A stretch of 64,000 bases of DNA. It comes from Massilia sp. H-1. Lineage in GTDB: Bacteria > Pseudomonadota > Gammaproteobacteria > Burkholderiales > Burkholderiaceae_D. Where the stretch lies: assembly GCA_024703915.1 (NCBI GenBank), contig CP087969.1:3410001-3474000 (forward strand), read 5' to 3'. Of this stretch, positions 34,319 through 48,938 are shown piece after piece (position 1 is the first letter of the stretch; each line of letters opens with the position of its first letter). The notes under the pieces were generated by a model that searched no databases, was not told where the DNA came from, and worked only from the letters and a program-made list of their open reading frames with translations. A program made the position numbers and the translations under genes.

Positions 34319-35479
34319 CTACATCTCGGACTGCAGTTGCTGGCGCAGGGCTTGGCGTGTGGGCCGACAGGCCGAAGCCGCGCAGCACGCCGCCGTCGTC
34401 GATGAAGCGCGCAATCGTCCGTTCGCCATCATGTTCGTCGACCCAGGCAGCCGCTGCCCGGCGGCGGCGGCGCCAGCGCCAGCTTGTAGCTCGGGGTCTT
34501 GACGATGACCGCGTCGTTCCTGATGTCGATGCGGGTCGGGGTGCCTAAGCCAGCGTGGCGGCAATCGCGCGCGCCGCGGCCAGCAGCGGCGCCACGTAGG
34601 GCAGCACGCGCGCACCGGAACCGGTGCTGTACTCGGCGCAGTCGCCCAGCGCATAGATGCCTTCGGCACTGGTCCGGCCGAAGGCGTCGACCACGATCCC
34701 GCGCCGTATGTCCAGCTGCGCCGTGCGGGCCAGCGCGACCGACGGGCGCAGGCCCACGGCCGAGAGCACCACGTCGGCGGTCACTTGCGTGCCGTCGTTG
34801 AGGCTGACCTGGCAGGCGCCCATGCGCAGTGATTCACGCTCGCCACCGTGGTGCCCAGGCGCAGGCTGAGCGCGCGTCCGCGCCACGCATCGGCCAGGCC
34901 CCGCGACAGGCTGGGCGCGGCCAGCGCCGCCAGCGGCAGGGGATGCGGGTCGACCAGAGTCACGTGGTGGCCGCCGGCCAGCAGGTCGTCGGCGAATTCG
35001 CAGCCGATCAGGCTTAGGCCCATGATGAGCACGCGCGCCGGATGCGCCACGGCCGCCAGGCGCGCGCGCAGTGCCGCGTAGTCGGCGATGTGGTTCACCG
35101 ACAGCACCTGTGTGGCCGCGTCGCCGCCGATCGGCAGGCGGATCGGCTCGGCGCCCACGGCCAGCACCAGCTGGCTGTAGGCGATGCTGCCGCCGCTGGT
35201 GGCCAGGGTGCGCGCTGCTGTCGATGGCGCTAACCAGGGTGTTGGTCAGCACCGTCGCGTTCAGCTGCGCGGCCATCTGTTCGGCGCTGTGCGACACCAG
35301 CTGCGCCGCTTCCTTGCCCAGCGCGATCGCGTTCCGACAGCATCGGCTTGGCGTAGCTGGCGCCGCTGTCGCCGCTGACGATGGTCAGCGCCGCCTCCTG
35401 GTCGCGCTTGCGCAGTTCGCGCGCCACGCCGTAGGCCGCCATGCCTGGCGCCGACGATCACGATCGGTGGGCGCGCCAT
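34319..35479 (-). CDS. Rubredoxin-NAD(+) reductase-type FAD oxidoreductase
   Basis: This flavoprotein of about 385 residues transfers electrons from NAD(P)H to rubredoxin. After repair it starts ARPPIVIVGAGMAAYGVARE (FAD-binding GxGxxA). It contains LVLAVGAEPIRLP, a second dinucleotide site near VLIMGASLIGCEFADDL, and the family motif IYALGDCAEY. The C-terminal residues are LRQQLQSEM. The start lies 1 bp beyond the rubredoxin stop codon, and rubrerythrin lies upstream of that, which supports the electron path reductase, rubredoxin, rubrerythrin. Breaks are at about 34330-34460, 34547, 34835, 35015, 35230 and 35330-35450. Confidence 0.85.
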
Positions 35480-35480
35480 C

Positions 35481-35648
35481 TCAGACTTCCACCATCTCGA
35501 AGTCGGACTTGGCCACGCCGCAGTCGGGGCAGGCCCAGTCGTCGGGAATGTCGGTCCAGCGGGTGCCGCAGGCGATGCCTTCTGTCCGGCATGCTTAAGC
35601 TCTTTCGTCGTAGATGAAGCCGCAAACGATGCACTGATAGGTTTTCAT
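35481..35648 (-). CDS. Rubredoxin
   Basis: This small iron protein of about 54 residues starts [18 protein letters not shown]. It has the two CxxCG knuckles (CIVCG and CPDCG) that hold one Fe(SCys)4 centre, and the usual [18 protein letters not shown] ending. The single break at 35596-35603 (GCTTAAGC in the printed strand) splits it after DERA, so intact-frame searches miss it. AAGGAAAA precedes the ATG. In the printed frame it is continuous with the upstream rubrerythrin. Confidence 0.9.
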
Positions 35649-35677
35649 GGTGTTTTCCTTGTATTGGTCGAGTCGGT

Positions 35678-36163
35678 TCAGGCGGCGGCGTTGGAGCTTG
35701 TCGAGCGCGGCCTGGTAGTGGTTCGCATGGCGTTGTTCGACATTGGCCAGCGCGGCGAAGCGTTTGGCGGCGATGTCCAGGGTGCGCTTGAACTGGGCGG
35801 CGTGCACGCGCGACTCTTCGATCTGCTCGTCGTATTCGGCCACGGCGGCGCTGTTGCCTTCTTCAATGGCCAGGTGGCGGAACTTCGGATACATCTCGGT
35901 GTATTCGTAGGTTTCGCCCTCGATCACGATGGCCAGCGCATTGCTGTCATCTGGTCTTTGGGGTAGAGCAGGTCGAGGTGGCCGAAGGCGTGCATGACTT
36001 CCTGGTCGGCGGTCGCTTCGAACGCTTCTGCGACCTCGACAGCAGATGCATGGGCGCGCGCCAGTTTGGCGAAATAGCGGTACTTGATGTGGGCCATCGA
36101 TTCGCTCTAAGCAAAGGCGGCTTCGAGGTTTTCGATGGTGACTGACTTGATCTGGCTGGCCAT
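35678..36163 (-). CDS. Rubrerythrin (ferritin-like di-iron peroxidase)
   Basis: This protein of about 150 residues reduces hydrogen peroxide at a di-iron site using rubredoxin electrons. It starts MASQIKSVTIENLEAAFAGE and has the four-helix ligands in ESMAHIKYRYFAKLA, EATADQEVMHAFGHL, IEGETYEYTEMYPKF and ALANVEQRHANHYQ. The break at about 36110-36116 is a GCCGGC replacement and another lies near 35940. The end is ambiguous. One frame stops at the TGA at 35678-35680; the main ligand-bearing frame reads on through a basic linker straight into rubredoxin. Confidence 0.85.
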
Positions 36164-36204
36164 GCTGTTCTCCGTGTGAGGTGCGATGGAGAGATCATAG
36201 CTAT

Positions 36205-36229
36205 TATCAATCAATTATAGAAATTGATA
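36205..36229. promoter_or_regulatory. AT-rich inverted repeat upstream of the rubrerythrin operon
   Basis: TATCAAT and ATTGATA are separated by 11 bp, within an AT-rich stretch that also holds several ATAG half-sites (36197, 36217, 36227, 36245). Dyads of this kind bind LysR-type or Fur-type regulators. OxyR is attractive given the peroxide-reducing operon, but the spacing does not match the classic OxyR box. Position between two minus-strand genes supports a regulatory role. Confidence 0.4.
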
Positions 36230-36233
36230 GTTT

Positions 36234-36698
36234 TCATTGATGCGATAGTTTTTGCCATGCGAACTTGCCCGCCATGAGCAAGACGAACACGCCCAGCCCC
36301 AGCGCGCCAGTGCCAGATGCTCCAGCGGCGCGCGCAGCGCACTGGCGCGTCCGGCTTGCGCCAGCATGGGCCCATCGTCGGGGTGGTGGAAGGTGTCGTC
36401 GGGCGTGCGGTACGTTTCGAACTCGTCGCCGCGCACGCGCGCCGAGCAGGGCGGCCAGCTCGATCATCAGGGCGATGAAGGCGGGGTCGGGCGAGCTGCT
36501 CCACAGTTCGCCGTCGGCGCCGAAGCACAGCAGCGGGCTGTCCTGGCCCCGGGCCGGGTCGATCAGCTGGAGCGCGGCACTGTCGGCGTCGGGCGCCAGG
36601 CGAGCGCCCATGGACGGCAAGGCGGCCAGCAGCTCGGCGCGCCCAATGGGGCGCGCCGTGGCGCCTTCGGTGCGCAGAATGGCGAGGTGGTATCCCAT
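36234..36698 (-). CDS. Hypothetical protein with C-terminal membrane span
   Basis: I do not recognise this protein of about 155 residues. It starts MGYHLAILRTEGATARPIGR, has an acidic middle with FETYRTPDDTFHHPDDGP, and ends in a single membrane helix (ALARWGLGVFVLLMAGKF) plus a short basic tail. It looks like a cytoplasmic domain anchored by its C-terminus. Breaks are near 36300 and 36438. It lies 70 bp upstream of rubrerythrin in the same direction. Confidence 0.65.
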   Translation of the reverse strand: MGYHLAILRTEGATARPIGRAELLAALPSMGARLAPDADSAALQLIDPARGQDSPLLCFGADGELWSSSPDPAFIALMIELAALLGARARRRVRNVPHARRHLPPPRRWAHAGASRTRQCAARAAGASGTGALGLGVFVLLMAGKFAWQKLSHQ

Positions 36699-36869
36699 GG
36701 TGGTGTCCTGTCATATTGTCGAGCTGGAATCATAAGCGATACCATTTTTTCCGGCTGCGATGAATTATCTGTATAGACAGGGTTCGTTGGTAGAAATACG
36801 TATCTTGCTGCTTTCGCACGTCTGCTAAAATCAATGATCCCCGACAGCAACAGAGAAGGCCGCACCAGC

Positions 36870-39186
<2,317 letters not shown>

Positions 39187-39202
39187 TCGATCCGGCAAAC
39201 AG

Positions 39203-39243
39203 AAGGGGGAAAGTCGTGGGAAACCGTCACTTTCCCTTTTTTT
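39203..39243 (+). terminator. Rho-independent terminator after maeB
   Basis: GGGAAAGT (39207-39214) pairs with ACTTTCCC (39229-39236), followed by seven T. It lies 17 bp after the maeB stop. Confidence 0.75.
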
Positions 39244-39410
39244 GTGACCGTTTGTCATCCACTTGTCCGGCCAATTGTCGTCGATGTTCAGTCGAGTAGT
39301 AACAAACCGTAATGGCGCGCCGAAACTGCAGAGAGTGCGGGCATAATATTCATGTCGGTGTTATCGATCATGCACTATTTCTACGCAGTAAGGGCTGGTA
39401 CATACCACTC

Positions 39411-39419
39411 TGCTATAAT
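39411..39419 (+). promoter_or_regulatory. Extended -10 promoter for gmd
   Basis: TGCTATAAT is a perfect extended -10 element (TGn plus TATAAT) 70 bp upstream of gmd in AT-rich DNA. No good -35 hexamer is visible at 17 bp, which extended -10 promoters do not require. Confidence 0.5.
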
Positions 39420-39473
39420 AGTCAGTTCCCCCAAGCCATGACCTAGCTGCGTAAGCGACGCCGCATCATCTAG

Positions 39474-41476
<2,003 letters not shown>

Positions 41477-41480
<4 letters not shown>

Positions 41481-42628
41481 CGGCAGCAGACGTGACGGCG
41501 ATGCGTGTCGGCCTCAGGACGACCATGATCGAACCGGCCCTTACCGGCGGCCTGCTCGACGGGATTGGCGTCTACACCGATGCGCTGATGCGCCACCTGG
41601 ACAGCATGCGCTGCTGCGCCGTGACGCCGTATTCCTACCCGCGCCTGCGCAGCGCGGCCGCCGCGATCAGCGTCGGCCACCCGCTGCCGCAATCGTTCGA
41701 GAGCGCCACCCTGACCGACCTGCTCACGCTTAGCCGTGAACCGGGTGCACATGCTTAAGCCGATATTTTCCACGTCACCGATTACCGCATCGTGCGCATG
41801 GATTGCCCGGTCGTGGCCACGCTGCACGACGCGCTGCCGATCAAGTATCCCGAATGGTGCAGCGCGCCCTGCGCCGCGCCAAGAACTGGATGCAGCGCAA
41901 GGCCACCCACAAGGCCGACCATGTGATCGCGCTGTCGCATTTCGCGATCGTGGAACTGGTCGAATGTTTCGGCGTCGACGAGCAGCGCATCAGCGTGGTG
42001 CCCTGTGGGGTCGACGCGCACTGGTTCGATCCGGTCGCGCCGCAAGCGCTGGAGGCCGTGCTGGCGGCCCATCGCTTGCGCCCTGGCTATTTTCTGTTTG
42101 TGGGTACGCTGCAGCCGCGCAAGAACATCGAGCGCCTGCTGGACGCCTATCTGGCACTGCTTAGGCCGCCATCCGCGCCGAGCGCCAGCTGGTCATCGTC
42201 GGCGCGCCCGGCTGGCGCTGCGCCCAGCTGGTCGCGCGGCTGGCGGCGGCGCGCGAAAACGGCGACCCGGTGCTCTGGCTCGACCAGGTGCGCGACGGCG
42301 AGTCGCTGCGCGCGCTGTATGCGGGCGCCGGCGTGTTCGTCTTTCCCTCGCTGTATGAGGGCTTCGGCATTCCCGTCGTGGAAGCGTTCGCGTCCGGCGT
42401 GCCGGTGGTCGCCTCGAACCGCAGCTCGCTGCCCGAAGTGAGCCAGGGCGCCGCGCTCGAGGTCGACCCCTTCGACAGCGGCGCCATCGGCGAAGCCATG
42501 CATGCGCTGGCGACCGACGCGGCGCTGCGCGCTGCTGCATTGCGGCCGGACGCGACGCGCGCCAGCTGACATGGCACGACACGGCATTGCAGACGGCGGC
42601 GGTGTACCGCGCCGTCCTTTCACACTGA
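41477..42628 (+). CDS. GT4-family glycosyltransferase 1
   Basis: This GT-B transferase of about 378 residues may begin with the GTG at 41477, which overlaps the rmd stop, or with the ATG at 41501. The N-terminal region has GLLDGIGVYTDALMRHL and DIFHVTDYR. The donor-binding half has YFLFVGTLQPRKNIERLL, VVIVGAPGWR-type LVIVGAPGW, and the E-x7-E region SLYEGFGIPVVEAFASGVPVV with SSLPEVSQGAAL. Breaks occur at about 41729, 41754, 41850, 42161 and 42530. It may add D-rhamnose or mannose to a surface glycan. Confidence 0.82.
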
Positions 42629-42648
42629 GCGTCAGGCAGGAACCTTTT

Positions 42649-43808
42649 ATGCGCGTCTTACATTTCTACAAAACCTACTACCCCGATTCGATGGGGGGCG
42701 TCGAGCAAGTGATTCGCCAGATGTGCGTCGGTACCGGCCGCCTGGGCGTGACCAACACCGTGCTCACGCTCACCCGCCAGAGCGGCAATGACGCATTCGC
42801 CTTCCAGGGCCACCATGTGCGGCGCGTGCCGCTGGACCTGGAAATCGCCTCGAACGGCATGTCGCTGGCCGCCATCGGCGAACTCAAGCGCCTGGCGGCC
42901 GAGGCCGACGTCGTGCACTACCATTTCCCGTGGCCGTTCGCCGACCTGGCCCACTTCCTGGCCCGCATCGACAAGCCGAGCGTGGTGACTTACCACTCCG
43001 ACATCGTGCGCCAGAAGCTGCTGCTCAAGCTGTACTCGCCGCTCAAGACGCGTTTCCTCAACAGCGTGGACGCGATCATCGCGACCTCGCCCAATTACAT
43101 GGCCTCGTCGGCCGTGCTGGACCGCTACCGCGACAAGACGCGCATCATCACCTACGGCCTGGACAAGACCATCTACCCCGAGCCCCAGCAGGACCGGCTG
43201 GACCGCTGGCGCAAGCAGGTCGGCCCCAAGTTCTTCCTGTTCGTCGGCGTGCTGCGCTACTACAAGGGTTTGCACATCCTGCTCGACGCGATGGCGCAGC
43301 ATGACTACCCGGTGGTCATCGTCGGCGCCACCCCGATCGAGCTGGAACTGAAGGAGCACGCGCGCCGCCTGAACCTGCGCCATGTGCATTTCGTGGGCGC
43401 GGTGGACGACGCCGACAAGGTGGCCCTGCTCACGCTGAGCTACGCGGTGGCCTTCCCCTCGCACCTGCGCTCGGAAGCATTCGGTATCTCCCTGCTGGAA
43501 GGGGCGATGTTCGGCAAGCCGATGATCTCAAGCGAGATCGGGACCGGCACCACCTACATCAACGTCGACGGCGTGACCGGCATCGTGGTGCCGCCGTCCG
43601 ATCCGCACGCCTTCGGCGCCGCCATGCAGCGCCTGTGGGACGATCCGGCGCTGGCGCGCGGATGGGCGTGCGCGCCGGACAGCGCTACCAGGACTTGTTC
43701 ACCGCCGAGCGCATGGCGCACAGCTACAACGCGCTGTACCACGAACTGGTGGCGCGCCGCGCGCCCGCCGCGGCGCGGGCCGACGTTCTGGCGCCGGGAA
43801 GCCGTTAG
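42649..43808 (+). CDS. GT4-family glycosyltransferase 2 (WbpZ-like)
   Basis: This second GT-B transferase of about 386 residues begins MRVLHFYKTYYPDSMGGVEQ. Its sequence is intact except for one break near 43661. It shows VVTYHSDIVRQK, FFLFVGVLRYYKGLHILLDA, VVIVGATPIE, RHVHFVGAVDDADKVALL, and the catalytic segment SEAFGISLLEGAMFGKPMIS. It resembles the mannosyl/rhamnosyl transferases of D-rhamnan clusters. With gmd, rmd and GT1 it forms a four-gene polysaccharide unit. The acceptor cannot be inferred. Confidence 0.83.
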
Positions 43809-43890
43809 CAAAACGGCAGGTTCGCGCGTTTCGGTTGCGGCGCTGTCGGGCTTGCTGCTATGCTGGCCCCCGGTACAGTGAGAGCGCGGA

Positions 43891-44648
43891 ATGGTCAAGC
43901 AGATCCTGGTGGTGGCAATCATGTTGGCAGGTCGGGCAGCAGACGCCATGGGCCTGCCGCCAGCGCCGCTCTACATCACCACCGAATATTCGCCGCCCAC
44001 CAGCATGCTGGACGGCGAGCGCGTGATCGGCAGCGCCACCGACAAGGTGCGCGCAGCGCTCGAGCGCAGCGCCGTTGCCTACACCATCGAACTGCTGCCC
44101 TGGAAGCGCGCCTACGCGGCGGCGCTCGTGCGGCCCGACGCCTGCGTCTATTCCACCACCCGCACCCCCGAGCGCGAACGCCTGTTCAAGTGGGTCGGCC
44201 CGACCGACGAGGGGGCCTGGGTGCTGCTCGGCCGCGCCGACCGCCAGTACAAGCTGCGGACCCTGGAAGACGCGCGCGGCTTGCGCATCGGCACCTATAA
44301 CGGCGACGCGCGACGACGAGTACCTGCGCGCGCGCCTTCAAGGTCGATCCCGCGCCGAACGACATGATCAATCCGCGCAAGCTGCTCATGAACCGCATCG
44401 ATTTGTGGGCCGCCGGGTTCCGGCCCGGCAGCGCCGTGCTGGAACTGAACGGCTGGTCCGGCAGCATCGTGCCGGTCCTCACCTTCAATCGCGTCAAGCT
44501 CTACCTCGCCTGCAATCGGGCGGTGCCGGACGCCACCATCGCCCGGCTCAATGACGCGCTCGAGGCCATGGGGCGCGACGGCAGCGCCCGCCGCCTCGAG
44601 CGCAAGTACGAGAACTGGGTCGCGCCGCGCGGCACTGGTCCCCAGTGA
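43891..44648 (+). CDS. Periplasmic solute-binding protein (SBP_bac_3/TrpH-like)
   Basis: This secreted protein of about 250 residues belongs to the bacterial family 3 solute-binding fold. It begins MVKQILVVAIMLAGRAADAM (signal peptide) and continues PPAPLYITTEYSPPTSMLDG, IELLPWKRAYAAAL, DACVYSTTRTPERERLFKWV and a C-terminal ALEAMGRDGSARRLERKY. No permease or ATPase is adjacent, so it may serve a distant transporter or a receptor. The chemoreceptor gene begins 110 bp downstream. Breaks are near 44312 and 44335. Confidence 0.75.
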
Positions 44649-44689
44649 GCCCCCTTGTTGTGTCATAAGAACAATTCTTCCTGTAAATC

Positions 44690-44718
44690 TTGACGCTGGG
44701 CGAGTGACGCGGGACTAT
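44690..44718 (+). promoter_or_regulatory. Candidate sigma-70 promoter for the chemoreceptor gene
   Basis: TTGACG, a 17-bp spacer and GACTAT lie 40 bp upstream of the chemoreceptor start codon. Hexamers and spacing fit a housekeeping promoter, but there is no experimental support. Confidence 0.4.
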
Positions 44719-44757
44719 GGTCGGGACGGTTGATGTCCACCCAAACTAGGGGTCGAA

Positions 44758-46778
44758 ATGAACTTCCTGCGCCACCTGTCGATCCAGAACAAGCTCATGC
44801 TGAGCATGGCAGCCTGCCTGCTGCTGTTTCTGGCCATTTCCACCGCGCTCAGCGTGACCATGACCGGCAGCGGCATCCGCGAGCGGGTGGTCAGCCAGGA
44901 GCTGCCGTCGGTGGTCGGCGAAATCCGCAACGACATCCGGCGCCAGATCGCGGTGCCGCTCGCGACCTCGCTGGCCATCGCCAACAATGCTTACCTGCAC
45001 AGCTGGGAAGCCGAGGGCTTGCCCGAGTCCGGCTTGCTTCTACCTGGCAAGCGTACGCGAAGCAGATCAAGGACAAGAACAAGGCTGCCACCGTGTTCTG
45101 GGTGTCGGAAGCGACCGGCCACTACATGACCGAACAGGGCTTGAACCGCACGCTGGCCAAGAGCGCGGCCAGCGACCAGTGGTTCTACGGCTTCCTGGCT
45201 AGGCAGGCAAGCCCTACACGCTGGACCTGGACAAGGATGTCGGCTCGAGCGAGTACATGCTGTTCATCAATGTGCGCGCCGAGGCTTACCCCGCAAGCTG
45301 GGCGTGGCCGGGCTGGGCCTGTCGCTGACGGCGATGGCCGATACCATCCGCAGCTACAAGATCGGCAAGTCCGGCTCGGTGTCGCTGGTGCGCGCCAGCG
45401 GCGGCGTGCTCGTGCATCCGAACCCGGCCCTGGCCGACGGCAAGCACTTCCTCAAGGACTTGCCGGGCTTTAGCGAGGCGCTGAGCAAGCAGCTGCTGAG
45501 CGGGGCCAGTTACACCAATGCGCGCTACGAGGCGCCGTCCGGCACCCGCCTGGTGGCCTCGTCCTTCGTGCCCGAACTGAATATGTACGTGATTGCCGAA
45601 GTGCCGGAAGCCGAAGTGCTGGGCAATGTGGCACGCTCGGCCACGATCGCGGCGGTGGTGGCTTGCGCCATCGGCGGCGGCATCGGCCTGCTGCTGGTGT
45701 TCCTGATCAGCCGCGCGATTGCGGCCCCGGTCGCGCGCGGGCCGACATGCTGCGCCAGATCGCCGACGGCAACGGCGACCTGTCGCGCCGCCTGCACGTG
45801 GAAAGCGAGGACGAAGTCGGCGCCCTGGCGGACGCCTTCAACCGCTTCATTTCTTCGCTCAACAAGACCATCAGCCAGGTGCGCGGCAGCACCGTGACGA
45901 TCGCGGCGGCCTCGGCCGAAATCGCGGCTTAGCAACATGGATTTGTCGAGCCGTACCGAAGCGCAGGCCTCCAGCCTCGAGGAAACGGCGGCCGCCATGG
46001 AGCAGCTGACCTCGACCGTGCGCCAGAACGCCGACAATGCCAGCCAGGCCAACCAGCTGGTCGTGGCCGCGTCCGGCCACGCGGTCAAGGGCGGCGAAGT
46101 GGTGGGACAGGTGGTCAGCACGATGGGCTCGATCACCGACAGTTCGCGCAAGATCGTCGACATCATCGGCGTCATCGACGGCATCGCCTTCCAGACCAAT
46201 ATCCTGGCCCTGAACGCGGCCGTGGAAGCGGCGCGCGGGCGAGCAGGGCCGCGGCTTTGCCGTCGTCGCCGCCGAAGTGCGCAACCTGGCCCAGCGCAGC
46301 TGCGGCGGCCAAGGAAATCAAGGCGCTGATCGGCGACTCGGTCGACAAGGTCGGGGCTTAAGAGCTAAGCTGGTCGACGAGGCGGGCGCCACGATGGGCC
46401 AGATCGTCGCCTCGGTCAAGCAGGTGGCCGACCTGATGAGCGAGATCGCCGCCGCCAGCCACGAGCAAAGCCAGGGGATAGGCCAGATCAACCAGTCGAT
46501 CACGTCGATGGACGACGCCACCCAGCAAAACGCCGCCCTGGTGGAAGAAGCGGCGGCGGCCGCCGCCTCGCTGCAGGAACAGGCCGCCCATCTGGCGCAG
46601 GTGGTGAGCGTCTTCAAGCTCGACGAGAGCGCAGCCGTGCCGGCGGCGGCGCCGCCGCGCGGCGCGTGCTTAAGCCGCGCCCGCGGTCGCCAGAGCGGCC
46701 GCCAGGCTCTACCCGCGCGCCTGGCCGCGAAAGCCGCATGCCGCCCCCGCCGCCAGCGACGAATGGGAACAATTTTAA
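44758..46778 (+). CDS. Methyl-accepting chemotaxis protein
   Basis: This chemoreceptor of about 670 residues has two membrane spans (about 12-32 and 300-322), a periplasmic dCache-like sensor with [11 protein letters not shown] and [16 protein letters not shown], a HAMP domain, and a signalling domain. The signalling domain contains the universal hairpin tip, here [22 protein letters not shown] (cut to its core [18 protein letters not shown]), [14 protein letters not shown] and GIGQINQSI. The repaired C-terminus is DEWEQF, matching the xWExF pentapeptide that tethers CheR/CheB. Breaks are at about 45040, 45198, 45284, 45735, 45929, 46240, 46310, 46358 and 46669. Confidence 0.9.
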
Positions 46779-46788
46779 GGAGACGGAG

Positions 46789-47668
46789 ATGGCGCGTTTT
46801 GTTTCAGGCCGCCTGGCGGCCTTGCAAGTTGGGACGCTGGGCGTGCTGGCGCTGCTGGGCGCGCTTAGCCATCGCGGCCGAGTGGAGCGACACGGCCATC
46901 AGCTGGCGGATCGGCAATGACTTCCGCGAACCGTTCAACCCGAACAAGATCGGCAAGAACATCTTCGCCCTGACCCATGCCAGCGGCTACCAGTACGGGA
47001 CCAATTTCTTCAACCTGGACTTGCTGCAGTCGGACCACAAGGACCCGGCCTCGCTGAACCAGGACGCGGGCGCCCAGGAAGCCTACCTCGTGTACCGCCA
47101 CACGCTCGACATCGGCAAGCTGCGCGGCAGCGAGATCCGGCTCGGCGCCATCCGCGGCGTGGGCGCGACGCTCGGCTTCGACTGGAATACCAAGAACGAC
47201 GTCGGCTACAACTCGCGCAAGCGGATGCTGGTGGCGGGGCCGACCCTGATGTGGGATGTGCCGGGCTTCCTCAACACCAGCCTGCTGCTTCTGCATGAAA
47301 GCAATGCGCCCAGCGGTGCCTTCCCGCCGATCTCGACTGTGCGCGGGCGCTATACCTACGATCTGCATCCGATGCTGACCGCCAGCTGGGGCATGCCGCT
47401 GGGCGAGCGCTGGAAATTCGAAGGCTACGCGAACTACATCGCGTCCAAGGGCAAGAGCGAGACGGGCAATGACACGGGACCGGAAACGAATATCGACATG
47501 CAATTGATGTTCGACGCAGGCGCCGCGCTGGGTCAGCGCAAGAACCTGTTCCGTATCGGTATCGCCTACCAGTTCTGGAACAATAAATTCGGCAACACGG
47601 CAGCGACCACCGGCGGCATTGGCTACCGTGCCAAGACGCCGATGATCCGTGCCGACTACCATTTCTAG
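46789..47668 (+). CDS. Tsx/OmpK-like outer-membrane channel protein
   Basis: This protein of about 292 residues has a signal peptide (start ATG 46789 after AGGAGACGG) and beta-strand-rich sequence typical of nucleoside-specific channel (Tsx) relatives: SWRIGNDFREPFNP, KNIFALTHASGYQYGTNFF, YNSRKRMLVAGPTLMWD, TYDLHPMLTASWGMPLGER, and the terminal aromatic residue F. It lies 10 bp after the chemoreceptor stop. A GCTTAGCC break at about 46864 sits within the signal peptide. The substrate is unknown. Confidence 0.75.
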
Positions 47669-48080
47669 TTGAACAGCTTACCCTTGAGCAGGTTCAAGCC
47701 CTGACCCAGCATGTCGCCTTCGGGCAATTGACCGTTCGGGCTGAGCTGGTCGATCACCTGCGGCAGCAGGGCTGCCAGGCCGCCCGACAACTGGGACGGA
47801 TCGACGCCGCTTTGCTGCGCCACGTCGGCCAGCTGGCCGCTGCCCAGCGCGGCGCTGAGCTGCTCACCCGAGATGGCGTGATTGGCGCCGGTCCCGATCC
47901 ACGAAGCGACCTGGTCGCCCAGTCCGCTTTGCTGCAATTGCTGCAGCAAGGCTTAAGACGCCGCCCGCCGCGTTCGATCAGGGCCATCACCGCACCCATC
48001 GCGCCGCCCTGTGCGGATGCATCCTGCTGCCCGCCGAGCGAGCCCATCACTTGTCCTGCAAGTTGATCCAGCAATCCCAT
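47665..48080 (-). CDS. DUF937 (YidB-like) protein
   Basis: This small protein of about 140 residues begins MGLLDQLAGQVMGSLGG and repeats short Gly/Leu-rich helices typical of DUF937: LLQQLQQSGLGDQVASWIG, ISGEQLSAALGSGQLADVA, LSGGLAALLPQVIDQL and SPNGQLPEG. The function of the family is not known. A break at about 47953 (GCTTAAGA) splits it. Its stop codon overlaps the convergent Tsx-like gene stop by 4 bp. Confidence 0.85.
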
Positions 48081-48098
48081 ATATCCTCCCGGTGAGTG

Positions 48099-48785
48099 CT
48101 ACAAAGCGCCAAAGACCTTGCGCAAAATCTTGCTGCCGGTGCCGATCGGGTCGCGCCGGATTGCTTTCTCTTCTTCCGCGATCATCACGTACAAGCCTTC
48201 GATGGCGCGCTCGGTGACGTAATCTTCGACCGAGGCCGGGCCCTTGCCGACGCCGAATTTGTTGACCTGGCCGATCGCGCCATTGAACTTGGCCGACAGG
48301 CTGGAGCGGTCGGTGACGCGCTTGACGAGCGGCAGGAACTGCACCGACAGCTTGGACGAGGTGCGCTCGCGGAAGAAATCGGTGACCGAGGTCTCGCCGC
48401 CGGACAGGATGTTTTTCGCGTCCGTGACCGTGAGCGACTTGATGGCATCGATCAGCAGCGGCTTGGCCATCGGCACGGCCGATTCGGCCGCGCGGTTCAT
48501 CGCCGTTTCGAGTTCATTGAGTTGCTCGCCGCGGCCGCTCATTTCGAGCAGGGGGCGGGCTTTCTCGAGAATGCGGGGCAGGGGAATGTGCACTTTCTCA
48601 TTGTTCAGGAAGCCGTTTTCACGGCCCAGTTTGCCGACGGCGGCCACCGCGCCTTTTTCGAGCGCGACCCGCAAGCCGCTGCTGGCGTCGGCATTGGACA
48701 GGTCGTCCAGCGAGACTGCGAAGGCGTTTGCTGCGAGCAGGCACAGGGCGGCGGGAACGAGGCGTGGATGCATGAAGGTGCGCAA
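48099..48785 (-). CDS. DUF4197 periplasmic protein
   Basis: This intact 228-residue protein has a signal peptide (LVPAALCLLAANAFA) and the DUF4197 core: LSNADASSGLRVALEKGA, AVGKLGRENGFLNNEKVHIPLP, AMNRAAESAVPMAKPLLIDAIK, DAKNILSGGETSVTDFFR and YVTERAIEGLYVMIAEEE. The family is common in proteobacteria and has no assigned function. An alternative start is the Met at 48773, closer to the signal peptide. It contains no frame break. Confidence 0.88.
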   Translation of the reverse strand: MRTFMHPRLVPAALCLLAANAFAVSLDDLSNADASSGLRVALEKGAVAAVGKLGRENGFLNNEKVHIPLPRILEKARPLLEMSGRGEQLNELETAMNRAAESAVPMAKPLLIDAIKSLTVTDAKNILSGGETSVTDFFRERTSSKLSVQFLPLVKRVTDRSSLSAKFNGAIGQVNKFGVGKGPASVEDYVTERAIEGLYVMIAEEEKAIRRDPIGTGSKILRKVFGAL

Positions 48786-48938
48786 GTGTGCTCCTGAATT
48801 ATCGATTGGAAATGTTGAGTTTTACTCCCATTTGGGGCGGCCCGCGTGGCCAAATTGTTTGTCACGCTTGGCGTCATTCGCCTGTAGCAAAGCTTTGATG
48901 TAATGCAGGCCATGACATTGCTTTCAAGAGGTAAGACG

